The notes beneath the pieces are model-generated. The model saw nothing but the letters and a program-made list of their open reading frames with translations. It did not search any database and was not told the DNA's origin. The translations under genes and the position numbers were made by a program. Shown here piece after piece: positions 42,661 to 51,076 of a stretch of DNA of 64,000 bases; position 1 is the first letter of the stretch; each line of letters begins with the position of its first letter. The DNA comes from RACS-047 sp031553855 (GTDB lineage: Bacteria; Bacillota; Clostridia; Christensenellales; Pumilibacteraceae), in NCBI GenBank assembly GCA_031553855.1, contig JAVBKW010000002.1:1-64000 (forward strand). The letters are read 5' to 3'.

Positions 42661-43242
42661 CTATCCATTTTCTGCCGGAAGGATTTCTATTTCTATCCAT
42701 TGCGGCGGAGTTTTATAAGGCGACGCGGCGCAAACGGAGCAGTGTTCCTTTTCAAAAAGATGGAGGTAGACGCCGTTTTCAGCCAGATAGAGTGTTTTAT
42801 TCAGCTCTGTTATTTGGGGCAGCCCTTTAAAAAACCGGTTTACGCCCTCGCCCGTATATTTGACGTACGCCTCCGCTAAGACCCATCTGTTTAAAAGGTA
42901 GCGGAACTTTTCTTCGCCGGACAATTTCTTTGCCGTTTCTTTTTCCTGATCTTTAAGGATTTTTGCCGCTGCTTTAATAAGCGCGCCGCGTATCTGCTCT
43001 ACGTCCGCGCCGGCCTCCCGGTCGCTGACGGCGCATACGATATAGTTTTTCGAGTGCGACAAATTGAAGAAAAACCGCCCGTCCTTAAAGCGCGGCTTTC
43101 CGCCCGCGTCTGTGACGATATCGGCATCATTTATTTCCCCAAACCCTTCATAAAGTGAAATATCGCTTAAAAACCGCCGCGAGAGCTTGTCGTTTGCGGC
43201 GCGGGTCTGGGGCAAAATAGAAAAATACAGCTTAAAAACCAT
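42661..43242 (-). CDS. 4'-phosphopantetheinyl transferase (Sfp type)
   Basis: A 193-residue Sfp-superfamily enzyme that transfers phosphopantetheine from CoA to carrier proteins. FNLSHSKNY and GADVEQIRG (Mg-binding Asp and Glu) are clear, and the third motif reads NRWVLAEAYVKYTGEG instead of the common WTxKEAxxK, so one usual Lys is replaced by Ala. Likely targets include the acyl carrier protein at 29.4 kb. I start it at the ATG at 43242 because a full promoter ends 6 nt before it; a TTG at 43269 would overlap the promoter. No Shine-Dalgarno is present. Confidence 0.85.
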   Translation of the reverse strand: MVFKLYFSILPQTRAANDKLSRRFLSDISLYEGFGEINDADIVTDAGGKPRFKDGRFFFNLSHSKNYIVCAVSDREAGADVEQIRGALIKAAAKILKDQEKETAKKLSGEEKFRYLLNRWVLAEAYVKYTGEGVNRFFKGLPQITELNKTLYLAENGVYLHLFEKEHCSVCAASPYKTPPQWIEIEILPAENG

Positions 43243-43248
43243 ATAAAA

Positions 43249-43277
43249 AATATAGCCTAAATATGGCAAAATGTCAA
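43249..43277 (-). promoter_or_regulatory. Leaderless promoter of the Sfp-type gene
   Basis: On the minus strand, TTGACA (43277-43272), 17 bp, TATATT (43254-43249), then 6 nt and the ATG at 43242. No ribosome-binding site. Confidence 0.7.
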
Positions 43278-43358
43278 ACGCAGATCATAAAAGAGCGGCT
43301 AAGTATTTTTAAGCTGTTTTTAAGCAAAAAGCAAAAAATGAAAAAAATGAAAAACCGC

Positions 43359-43387
43359 TTGACTTTCGGCATAAGATGTACTAGAAT
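43359..43387 (+). promoter_or_regulatory. Promoter of the T-box/trpB transcript
   Basis: TTGACT at 43359-43364 and TAGAAT at 43382-43387 with a 17-bp spacer, placing the transcript start near 43394 at the head of the T-box leader. Confidence 0.7.
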
Positions 43388-43393
43388 AAATCT

Positions 43394-43675
43394 ATAAATC
43401 TTTGAAACCGGAATCGAGTCTTTTTAGAGGATTTTTCAGAGAGCGCGTAAAGGGTGTGATGCGTGCGGATCTTGGAAAGACGAGTTGGGCCGGTCTAGAT
43501 GCGGCGAGGAAATGCGCCGACGTCGGGGAGAGCCGTCGTTATCAGGCTTTAGGGTATGATAGTACCTTTTAAAAGAGGACGGCTATAAAAGCCGTTAAAT
43601 CAAGGTGGCACCACGGTATATGAATTATCGTCCTTGAAAAATGCTTTTCAATGCGTTTTTCAGGGGCTTTTTATT
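43394..43675 (+). ncRNA. T-box riboswitch, probably tryptophan-specific
   Basis: The conserved T-box AAGGTGGCACCACGG lies at 43602-43616, and the leader has a long stem I with an AGAGAG element near 43439. After the T-box, CCTTGAAAAA pairs with TTTTTCAGGGG to form a terminator followed by CTTTTTATTTT (about 43630-43680). UGG in GAGTTGGGCC (about 43484-43490) is a candidate specifier codon, which would fit uncharged tRNA-Trp controlling the downstream trpB. The specifier position was judged by eye. Confidence 0.85.
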
Positions 43676-43784
43676 TTATCCGGAGAATAAATGAATGCCG
43701 AAGTTAAACGCAGGGTCAGGCAAGGCTCTTTTGTCTAACATTGTCGGAAGTATCGACAAAAAAAATTTTAAGGAGAATAAGATT

Positions 43785-45158
43785 ATGCCGAAAACATCAA
43801 CCACGCCTATAAGGCTTCATTTAGAAGAAAACGAGATACCCGCATACTGGTACAATGTGCGCGCCGATATGAAGGCTAAGCACGAGCCTTTTTTGAATCC
43901 CGCAACGCTTAAACCCTGCACGGCGCAGGAGCTTGAGAGGGTGTTTTGCAAGGAGCTTGTAAAACAGGAGCTGGATCAGCAAACGCGCCTTATCAAGATA
44001 CCGGACGGACTAAGGAAGTTCTATCTTTCCACGCGCCCCGCGCCGCTTATCCGCGCCAAATTTTTAGAGGACGCGCTCGGAACGCCCGCGCAGATATATT
44101 ACAAGCACGAGGGTAATAATACTTCCGGCTCCCACAAGCTCAATTCCGCGGCGGCGCAGGCATATTATGCCAAAGAAGAGGGGCTCACATCGCTGACTAC
44201 CGAAACCGGAGCGGGGCAATGGGGCACCGCGCTTTCTATGGCGTGCGGATTTTACGATATTGCGCTCACAGTTTATATGGTTAAGGTTTCCAGCCAGCAA
44301 AAGCCCTATCGCAAGGCGGTCATAGAAACTTTCGGCGCAAACCTTATCCCCTCGCCCTCGGAAACTACGGAAGTCGGCAGAAAAATTTTAGCGGAGAATC
44401 CCGGAACGGGCGGCTCTTTGGGCTGCGCTATTTCTGAAGCCGTTGAAACTGCGGTAAAAACTGCCGGATGCCGTTACGTTTTGGGCAGCGTGCTCGATCA
44501 CGTCGTGCTGCACCAGTCCATTATCGGGCAGGAGTGCAAGGCGGCGTTCGATAAATACGATATAAAGCCCGACATTATAATTGGCTGCGCGGGCGGCGGC
44601 TCTAATCTCGGCGGCCTTATTTCGCCGTTTATCGGAGATAAGATAAACGGAAAATCCGACACGCGTTTTATAGCAGTCGAACCGGCCTCATGCCCCTCTT
44701 TGACGCGCGGCAAATACGCCTACGACTTCGGCGACACCGGCAAAACTACTCCGCTTATGAAGATGTATACTCTCGGTAGCGGCTTTATGCCCTCGTCCAG
44801 CCACGCGGGCGGGCTGCGCTACCACGGTATGAGCCCGATAGTTTCAAAGCTGTATCACGACGGTTATATGGAAGCCAGAAGCGTCGCGCAGACGGAGGTT
44901 TTTGCGGCGGCTAAATATTTTGCTAAGGTGGAAGGCATCCTTCCCGCGCCCGAATCCGCCCACGCTATCAAGGGCGCGATAGATGAGGCGCTCGTCTGCA
45001 AAAAAACCGGCGAAAAGAAAACGATCCTTTTCGGCCTGACCGGAACGGGCTACTTCGATATGGCCGCATATATGGAGTACAATAACGGCAATATGAAGGA
45101 CTATATCCCTACCGATGAAGATTTAGCAAAGGGCTTTGCCTCGCTTCCCGTCGTTTAA
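43785..45158 (+). CDS. trpB: Tryptophan synthase beta-like protein, TrpB2 type
   Basis: A 457-residue PLP enzyme of the TrpB2 group: longer than TrpB1, with EIPAYWYNVRADMKA at the N-terminus, RPAPLIRAKFLE, EGNNTSGSHKLNSA holding the PLP Lys at 118, TETGAGQWGTALS, GCAGGGSNLGG, and SHAGGLRYHGMSP. TrpB2 enzymes make tryptophan from indole and serine and often lack a TrpA partner; none is here. Control by a tryptophan-type T-box suggests salvage of indole made by neighbours. The ATG at 43785 has AAGGAG upstream; the open frame starting at 43695 would include leader sequence. A 15-codon ORF at 43691-43738 precedes it. Confidence 0.92.
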   Translation: MPKTSTTPIRLHLEENEIPAYWYNVRADMKAKHEPFLNPATLKPCTAQELERVFCKELVKQELDQQTRLIKIPDGLRKFYLSTRPAPLIRAKFLEDALGTPAQIYYKHEGNNTSGSHKLNSAAAQAYYAKEEGLTSLTTETGAGQWGTALSMACGFYDIALTVYMVKVSSQQKPYRKAVIETFGANLIPSPSETTEVGRKILAENPGTGGSLGCAISEAVETAVKTAGCRYVLGSVLDHVVLHQSIIGQECKAAFDKYDIKPDIIIGCAGGGSNLGGLISPFIGDKINGKSDTRFIAVEPASCPSLTRGKYAYDFGDTGKTTPLMKMYTLGSGFMPSSSHAGGLRYHGMSPIVSKLYHDGYMEARSVAQTEVFAAAKYFAKVEGILPAPESAHAIKGAIDEALVCKKTGEKKTILFGLTGTGYFDMAAYMEYNNGNMKDYIPTDEDLAKGFASLPVV

Positions 45159-45240
45159 GGCGCGGTGCGGACTATAAAAACACGCTTTGCCGCCTTTGCT
45201 TAAAAACATTCATTGTCCGCGCATAAATTTTAGCAAAATG

Positions 45241-45269
45241 TTGAAAAACCTTTGCGTCTGTGATATAAT
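45241..45269 (+). promoter_or_regulatory. Leaderless promoter of glpK
   Basis: TTGAAA at 45241-45246, 17-bp spacer, TATAAT at 45264-45269, then AAACTT (6 nt) and the ATG at 45276. No Shine-Dalgarno can fit. Confidence 0.75.
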
Positions 45270-45275
45270 AAACTT

Positions 45276-46766
45276 ATGGAAAAAAAATATGTCCTTTCGC
45301 TCGACCAGGGTACGACAAGCTCAAGAGCGATACTTTTTGATAAGAACGGAACCGCGGTAGAAAAGGTTTCAAAGGAATTTAAGCAGATATACCCGCAGCC
45401 CGGATGGGTAGAGCATGACGGTGAGGATATCTTTTCGTCCGTTATGTACTGCATAAGGGAAGTCATTGAAAAGGCGGGAATTAAAGCGGAAGAAATAGAT
45501 TCTCTGGGCATTACGAACCAGCGCGAAACTACCCTTGTCTGGAACAAGGAAACAGGCAGGCCGGTACACAATGCTATCGTGTGGCAATGCCGCAGGACGG
45601 GAGGCTATTGCGAGGAGCTGAAAGAGCGCGGATACGAGCCGATGATACGCGCAAAAACCGGCTTAGTAGCGGACGCATACTTTTCCGCAACCAAGCTAAA
45701 GTGGCTGCTAGATACCGTAGAAGGCGTTAAAAACGATGCCCAAAGCGGAAAGCTGCTTTTCGGCACTGTAGATACATACCTGATGTGGCGTTTTTCCGGA
45801 GGCAAAATATTCGCAACAGACTACACAAATGCGTCGCGCACGATGCTTTACAATATACATGAAAGGCGTTGGGACGAGGAGCTTTTAAAGTTTTTTTCTG
45901 TTCCCTCAATTATGCTGCCGGAGGTTTTTGCCTCGTCGCATTTATACGGCTGCACCGACCCGGAAATTTTCGGCGCGCGCATTCCCGTCTGCGGCGTCGC
46001 CGGCGACCAGCAGGCCGCGCTTTTCGGGCAGTTATGCACCGAAAAAGGCAGTATCAAAAATACGTACGGTACTGGCTGTTTCCTTTTGATGAATACCGGC
46101 AAAACGGCGGTAAATTCAAAGAGGGGGCTTATAACTACCTTAGCAGCGTCTTTAGATACTCAGCCGGATTACTGTTTAGAGGGCAGCGTGTTTGTGGGCG
46201 GGGCTGTGGTGCAATGGCTGCGCGACGAAATGGGGCTTATTGCAACTTCGGCCCAATCCGAGGAGCTTGCCGTTTCTGTCCCCGATTCAGGCGGCGTGTA
46301 TTTCGTTCCCGCGTTCACAGGCCTTGGCGCGCCGCATTGGGACGCCTCCGCAAAAGGAATGATTTGCGGCATAACCCGCGGAACGACAAAAGCGCATATA
46401 GTGCGCGCGGCCCTAGAGTCGGTAGCGTTTCAGGTTTTTGACGTTATGCACGCTATGGAAAGCGATACCGGCGCGAAAATAAAAACGCTGAACGTAGACG
46501 GCGGAGCTAGCGCAAACGATTTTTTAATGCGGTTCCAGTCCGGCATTTCCTCGTGCGAAGTTGTGCGTCCGCAAATGAAGGAGCTTACTTCCCTCGGAGC
46601 GGCGTACCTTGCGGGGCTTAAAACCGGATTTTTTGAAAGCGTAGAAAAGCTCAAAAAGCTTTCGCAAAAAAGCACGGACGTTTTTCATCCTGCTTTAGAC
46701 GAGGACACGCGGCAAAAAAGGCTGTTTGAATGGGAAACGGCTGTCGCAAGGACGAAAATCCGCTAA
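45276..46766 (+). CDS. glpK: Glycerol kinase
   Basis: A 496-residue FGGY-family kinase phosphorylating glycerol to glycerol 3-phosphate. DQGTTSSRAILFD binds phosphate, GITNQRETTLVW and IVWQCRRT contact glycerol, GVAGDQQAALFGQ contains the catalytic Asp, and LNVDGGASANDFLMRFQ closes the ATP site. It is full length and cytoplasmic. No glycerol facilitator or glpD is next to it. Transcription appears to start at or next to the start codon, so its expression would not depend on Shine-Dalgarno initiation. Confidence 0.96.
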   Translation: MEKKYVLSLDQGTTSSRAILFDKNGTAVEKVSKEFKQIYPQPGWVEHDGEDIFSSVMYCIREVIEKAGIKAEEIDSLGITNQRETTLVWNKETGRPVHNAIVWQCRRTGGYCEELKERGYEPMIRAKTGLVADAYFSATKLKWLLDTVEGVKNDAQSGKLLFGTVDTYLMWRFSGGKIFATDYTNASRTMLYNIHERRWDEELLKFFSVPSIMLPEVFASSHLYGCTDPEIFGARIPVCGVAGDQQAALFGQLCTEKGSIKNTYGTGCFLLMNTGKTAVNSKRGLITTLAASLDTQPDYCLEGSVFVGGAVVQWLRDEMGLIATSAQSEELAVSVPDSGGVYFVPAFTGLGAPHWDASAKGMICGITRGTTKAHIVRAALESVAFQVFDVMHAMESDTGAKIKTLNVDGGASANDFLMRFQSGISSCEVVRPQMKELTSLGAAYLAGLKTGFFESVEKLKKLSQKSTDVFHPALDEDTRQKRLFEWETAVARTKIR

Positions 46767-46883
46767 AAGGCCTGAAAAAGGCAAGGGCGCGCTTTTGAAA
46801 ACGGCCGCCGCACCAAAAAGAGAGCCGCTCTTTGAAAAAAACTATAAAACAATTATTTAAAGTAAAGAGGTTTTAACCTTAAA

Positions 46884-48065
46884 ATGAAAATAGAAGCGTT
46901 TGATTATATAAAAAGAGCAACAAAAGAGCTGAACGCGCAGAAAGCGCCGCTTGAGACCGCCGCGGCGGAGCTTTCGGGTTATCTGCAAAAAATATTTGAA
47001 TCCTCCGACGACGCTGTCAGCTTTATTTCGCGAATCAAAACTGCGGACAGCCTGCGTGAAAAGATCATAAGAAACGAGCTGTATAAAAAATATGACCTCA
47101 ACAAAATGTTCGAGAGCCTTTCCGATATTATCGGAGTGCGTATCGGCTGCCGGTTTTTAAAGGATGAAAAGGGCATATACGAGCGTCTTAAGCGGCACTT
47201 CTTTTTGGAGAATGAATACGGGCTCAACTATCATCCCGACAACCCCAATATTTGCTTGAAGCTCTGCACCCAGCAGCCGGAGCGCCAGCATAACGGTTTT
47301 GACATCTACCGCATCGACGGATACGTGATAAACGGCAAAAAGTACAGATTCGAGCTGCAGATCAAATCGCTTATAAACAATTTTTGGTCGGATATCGAGC
47401 ATAAGATCATCTACAAAAACAAACGCTATTTAGGCGGCGATAATTTTATACGCGACCTTATGAATTCGATTTACGCTAACCTTGTCAATATAGATATGCA
47501 GCTTAGTATGCTGTTCGACCGCAGCGTGGACCGTTCCAACACCGAGTTTTTCGCGCAGACGGAAAACATCATCACGGTTATGATGGATGAGCTGTCAAGC
47601 GAGCTTGTAGAGTATAAAACCGGAATTGCCGTCAATATGAACGAGTATTCGCAAAGCCTTGTGCATTACATACTTACAAGCTCGTCGTTCAAAAAAGCGT
47701 CCGATAAGAATCAGGAAATATATTCGGGCGTGGTGATGAATCTTATCTCGCGACTTCAGAGCATAGAGTTTATGCAGATACCTATCGGCGAGGAAATAGC
47801 CTTGCCCCAAAATATTGAGTATGGCGACGAGCTGCAAAAAGTCTGCGGGGAAAAATTCCGCAGCGAGGTCAATTCCGATTTTTTCGTCAACACTTTTTTT
47901 CACATCCTCTTCAGCCTCGAAACGGGGAACGACCTTTCGGATTTTTTAAGCTTTGTGAGTTATTTTGCCGATAATTTCAGAAAAGTCCATAAGGATATGA
48001 CTGAAAAAGAAGTGATTGAACTCGCCGGAAACAGCCGCCCGCAAAAGCTGATCTGCGTAAAGTAA
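46884..48065 (+). CDS. RelA/SpoT-domain protein, possible (p)ppGpp synthetase
   Basis: A 393-residue protein. Residues about 45-190 form a RelA/SpoT nucleotidyltransferase domain: SRIKTADSLREKI, LSDIIGVRIGCRFL, FELQIKSLINNFWSDIEHKIIYK, the conserved E-x-Q-I and W-x-x-I-E-H motifs of small alarmone synthetases. There is no HD hydrolase, TGS or ACT domain. The C-terminal 190 residues are helical and unfamiliar. It could make (p)ppGpp or modify another substrate, as toxic small synthetases modify tRNA. It lies between glpK and metK with AAGAGG as ribosome-binding site. No antitoxin gene is adjacent. Confidence 0.8.
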   Translation: MKIEAFDYIKRATKELNAQKAPLETAAAELSGYLQKIFESSDDAVSFISRIKTADSLREKIIRNELYKKYDLNKMFESLSDIIGVRIGCRFLKDEKGIYERLKRHFFLENEYGLNYHPDNPNICLKLCTQQPERQHNGFDIYRIDGYVINGKKYRFELQIKSLINNFWSDIEHKIIYKNKRYLGGDNFIRDLMNSIYANLVNIDMQLSMLFDRSVDRSNTEFFAQTENIITVMMDELSSELVEYKTGIAVNMNEYSQSLVHYILTSSSFKKASDKNQEIYSGVVMNLISRLQSIEFMQIPIGEEIALPQNIEYGDELQKVCGEKFRSEVNSDFFVNTFFHILFSLETGNDLSDFLSFVSYFADNFRKVHKDMTEKEVIELAGNSRPQKLICVK

Positions 48066-48095
48066 AAAGGCGCTGTATCAACGATTGAAAATGAC

Positions 48096-48124
48096 TTGAT
48101 TTTAAAAAGGTTATATTATATAAT
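48096..48124 (+). promoter_or_regulatory. Promoter of metK-luxS
   Basis: TTGATT at 48096-48101 and TATAAT at 48119-48124 with a 17-bp spacer. The leader is only about 46 nt, too short for a known SAM riboswitch, so none is present. Confidence 0.7.
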
Positions 48125-48176
48125 GACTATTCTTTCACGGAAATTTTGTTATAGACACGGAGGTTAAAATATACTT

Positions 48177-49349
48177 ATGAAAAGATTATTCACGTCTGAA
48201 AGCGTTACGGAAGGGCATCCCGACAAAGTTTGCGATACGATTTCGGATTCGGTTTTAGATGAAATACTCACCCAGGACCCTGATTCGAGAGTCGCATGCG
48301 AAACCTGCGTTACGACGGGTTTTGTGCTTGTTATGGGCGAAATTACGACCAACGCCTACGCCGACGTTGAGGCCATAGCGCGAAAAGCGATAAAGAACAT
48401 CGGCTACATCGACAGCGCGCTGGGTTTTGACGCGCTTTCCTGTTCGGTTATGACGACTATCCACAGCCAAAGCCCCGATATCGCAATGGGCGTGGATAAA
48501 TCGCTTGAGGTCAAAAGCGGAGCGGGCGACGACTACGACCTTACCGGCGCGGGCGATCAGGGTATGATGTTCGGCTACGCGTGCAACGAAACGCCGCAGC
48601 TTATGCCGTTGCCCATAACGCTTGCCCACGCGCTCACGCGCCAGCTTACAAAGGTGCGGAAAGACAAGACCCTTAATTATCTGCGTCCGGACGGAAAGGC
48701 GCAGGTAACGGTCGAATATGTAAACGATTTACCCGTCAGAGTCGATACTGTTGTAGTTTCCGCCCAGCACGACCCTGATACCGATATGGCAAAGCTTGCT
48801 TTTGATATAAAGGAGCAAGTCATAAAAAAAGCGATACCCGCAAATCTTTTGGACGATAAAACTAAATTTTACATTAACCCCACGGGCAGCTTTGTAGTGG
48901 GCGGCCCTATGGGCGATTCGGGCCTTACCGGCAGGAAGATAATCGCCGACACCTACGGCGGATATTGCCCGCACGGCGGCGGCGCGTTTTCGGGAAAGGA
49001 CCCCACAAAGGTAGACCGCAGCGCGTGCTATATGGCGCGTTACGTGTGCAAAAATATTGTCGCCTCAAATATGGCGGACAGATGTGAAATGCAGGTCAGC
49101 TACGCTATCGGCGTGGCGCGGCCGGTTTCGGTTTATATCGATACCTTCGGTACGGGAAAACTGCCCGACGATAAAATAACCGAAATAGTCTTAAAGGAGT
49201 TCGATCTGCGCCCCAAGGCCATCATCGACAAGCTGGATCTTAAAAAACCTATCTACGCCAAAACCGCCAACTACGGGCATTTCGGCAATCCTGATTTTGC
49301 ATGGGAAAAAACCGATAAGGCTCATATTCTCCAAGAATATTTAAAATAG
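48177..49349 (+). CDS. metK: S-adenosylmethionine synthase
   Basis: A 390-residue enzyme making SAM from methionine and ATP. TSESVTEGHPDKVCDTISD, GAGDQGMMFGYA and GGGAFSGKDPTKVDRS (P-loop-like) are the family signatures, with the YVCKNIVAS region after. Full length. GGAGG lies 12-13 nt before the ATG. luxS follows with a single base between stop and start, so the two are one operon that makes SAM and recycles the S-adenosylhomocysteine by-product. Confidence 0.97.
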   Translation: MKRLFTSESVTEGHPDKVCDTISDSVLDEILTQDPDSRVACETCVTTGFVLVMGEITTNAYADVEAIARKAIKNIGYIDSALGFDALSCSVMTTIHSQSPDIAMGVDKSLEVKSGAGDDYDLTGAGDQGMMFGYACNETPQLMPLPITLAHALTRQLTKVRKDKTLNYLRPDGKAQVTVEYVNDLPVRVDTVVVSAQHDPDTDMAKLAFDIKEQVIKKAIPANLLDDKTKFYINPTGSFVVGGPMGDSGLTGRKIIADTYGGYCPHGGGAFSGKDPTKVDRSACYMARYVCKNIVASNMADRCEMQVSYAIGVARPVSVYIDTFGTGKLPDDKITEIVLKEFDLRPKAIIDKLDLKKPIYAKTANYGHFGNPDFAWEKTDKAHILQEYLK

Positions 49350-49350
49350 T

Positions 49351-49803
49351 ATGGAAAAAATAAAAAGCTTTACCGTAGACCATTTGGTTCTTCAAAAGGG
49401 CCTCTATCTGAGCCGCGCGGACGGCGGTATTATAACTGCCGACCTTAGGATGTGCGCGCCCTATAAGGACGCTCTTTTATCTAACGCCGCGCTCCATTCT
49501 TTAGAGCATATCTTAGCTACGGTTTTAAGGAACGGCCGCCTCAAAGAAAATGTCGTATACGTCGGCCCTATGGGCTGCCAGACCGGCTTTTACTGCCTGT
49601 TTAGGGATGCGGCGGAAAAGGAAATAGTGTCTGAAATAGTCGCGGCTTTTAAGTACATCGCGCAAACAGATTTTGATATGCCGGGCAGCTCCGAAGCAGA
49701 ATGCGGCAATTGCCGTAATTTAAGCGTTCTTGAGGCTAAAGATGCGGCAAAAAACTATTATGCCGTAATTAAAAATAAAACCGTTTTCGATGAATACCGG
49801 TGA
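49351..49803 (+). CDS. luxS: S-ribosylhomocysteine lyase (LuxS)
   Basis: A 150-residue LuxS that splits S-ribosylhomocysteine into homocysteine and the AI-2 precursor DPD. The metal site is HSLEH (H49, E52 and H53), plus the Cys in AECGNCRNLSV, and VGPMGCQTGFYC is conserved. With metK directly upstream it closes the activated-methyl cycle and would release AI-2. It begins one base after the metK stop, with the end of metK providing a weak ribosome-binding site, so it is translationally coupled. Confidence 0.96.
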   Translation: MEKIKSFTVDHLVLQKGLYLSRADGGIITADLRMCAPYKDALLSNAALHSLEHILATVLRNGRLKENVVYVGPMGCQTGFYCLFRDAAEKEIVSEIVAAFKYIAQTDFDMPGSSEAECGNCRNLSVLEAKDAAKNYYAVIKNKTVFDEYR

Positions 49804-49901
49804 TTTTGCCGGCTTTTATAAAGGCGTCCGGCGGCGTTAATTAAAATAACTTGCGATAGATTATAATTTGATTAAATTAACTCAATTAAAATATGATTCT
49901 A

Positions 49902-49930
49902 TTGACAAAACCATACTCTTTTTGTAAAAT
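49902..49930 (+). promoter_or_regulatory. Promoter of the SPFH/zinc-ribbon operon
   Basis: TTGACA at 49902-49907 and TAAAAT at 49925-49930 with a 17-bp spacer, about 37 nt before the ATG. Confidence 0.75.
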
Positions 49931-49966
49931 ATCCTTGTAATATATCAAGGAGAGAGTGAAAGAGTT

Positions 49967-51073
49967 ATGGGGATTTTGAAGAATATTGAATGGTCTCAGG
50001 ATATGAAGGGTACGCTCGTATATAAATACGACATAAAGAACGACTACGTTTCAAAGGGCAGCGTTCTGACCGTTCGCGAGGGGCAGGTAGCGGTGTTTTG
50101 CCATAAAGGAAAAATGGCGGACGTTTTCTTGCCCGGATACTATAAATTAGACACAAGCAGCATTCCCGTTCTTACTAAATTGATGTCGTGGAAATACGGT
50201 TTTGAAAACCCTTTCCGCTCCGATATTTACTACGTCAATACGACGCAGTTCACCGATCAGAAGTGGGGCACGTCCAACCCCATAATTTTGCGCGACGCCG
50301 ATTACGGCGCGATCCGCATAAGGGGATTCGGCACGTTCTCGTATAAGGTGGACGACGCTTTTGTTTTCCTCACCGAGCTTTCCGGAACAAACCCCACGTT
50401 CCGCACTTCCGATATCGCCGAATACTTAAAGAGTATCGTTATAATGGGCATCACCGACGCTTTAGGCGAAAGCAAAGTCCCGCTGCTGGATATGGCGGCA
50501 AACCTTATGGAGCTTTCAAGGACGGTCGAGGTTAAGCTTGCCGAGGATTTTAAGGCTATCGGTTTGAGGCTCGTCAAATTCAACTTCCAGAACTTCTCTC
50601 TGCCCGAGGAGCTTGAAAAAGCGCTGGATCAGAGCGCAAGCCTTGGAATGATACAGAATAAAATGGGAACTTATATGCAAAAGGCGCAGGCCGACGCAAT
50701 GCTGGCAGCCGCAAAAAACCCCGGAACGGCGGGAGCGGCGATGGGCGCGGGCATGGGCCTTGGCATGGGCGCGGGCATGGGTACGATGTTCAACGGAATG
50801 ATGAACGCCAATATGCACAGTCAGGACAATCAGCCCGCCCAAAATAAAGCTTCTTGCTCTAAATGCGGCGCATCTATAAACGCAAACGCAAAATTCTGCC
50901 CCGAATGCGGCGCGCCGAACGGGTCTGTATGCCCCAAATGCAAAGCGTCCGTTAAAGCAAACGCAAAATTCTGCCCCGAATGCGGCGCGTCGATGTCTGC
51001 CGTCTGCCCTAAATGCAGAGCAGCGGTCAAGTCCGGCGCAAAATTCTGCCCCGAGTGCGGTGAGAAGATATAA
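49967..51073 (+). CDS. SPFH-domain protein with C-terminal zinc ribbons (YdjI-like)
   Basis: A 368-residue protein. Residues about 10-250 form an SPFH/stomatin-like domain (LTVREGQVAVFCHKGKMADV, then EDFKAIGLRLVKFNF). A Gly/Met-rich linker (about 260-285) follows, then three zinc ribbons with CSKCGA...FCPECGA, CPKCKA...FCPECGA and CPKCRA...FCPECGE. It resembles B. subtilis YdjI, encoded with YdjG and YdjH next to the PspA homologue YdjF in a membrane-stress locus. No pspA is seen here. The next gene starts 4 bp after its stop, so they form a unit. It has no membrane segment; recruitment to a membrane partner is likely. Confidence 0.85.
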   Translation: MGILKNIEWSQDMKGTLVYKYDIKNDYVSKGSVLTVREGQVAVFCHKGKMADVFLPGYYKLDTSSIPVLTKLMSWKYGFENPFRSDIYYVNTTQFTDQKWGTSNPIILRDADYGAIRIRGFGTFSYKVDDAFVFLTELSGTNPTFRTSDIAEYLKSIVIMGITDALGESKVPLLDMAANLMELSRTVEVKLAEDFKAIGLRLVKFNFQNFSLPEELEKALDQSASLGMIQNKMGTYMQKAQADAMLAAAKNPGTAGAAMGAGMGLGMGAGMGTMFNGMMNANMHSQDNQPAQNKASCSKCGASINANAKFCPECGAPNGSVCPKCKASVKANAKFCPECGASMSAVCPKCRAAVKSGAKFCPECGEKI

Positions 51074-51076
51074 AAA

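Noticed and set aside
43691..43738. 15-codon leader peptide before trpB
   Set aside because: It has no Trp codons, and regulation is explained by the T-box; it may be translated but there is no evidence of a role.
46884..48065. Toxic small alarmone synthetase with antitoxin
   Set aside because: No small antitoxin gene lies next to it; both neighbours are housekeeping genes.
48125..48176. SAM riboswitch before metK
   Set aside because: The leader is only about 46 nt and has no SAM-riboswitch helices.
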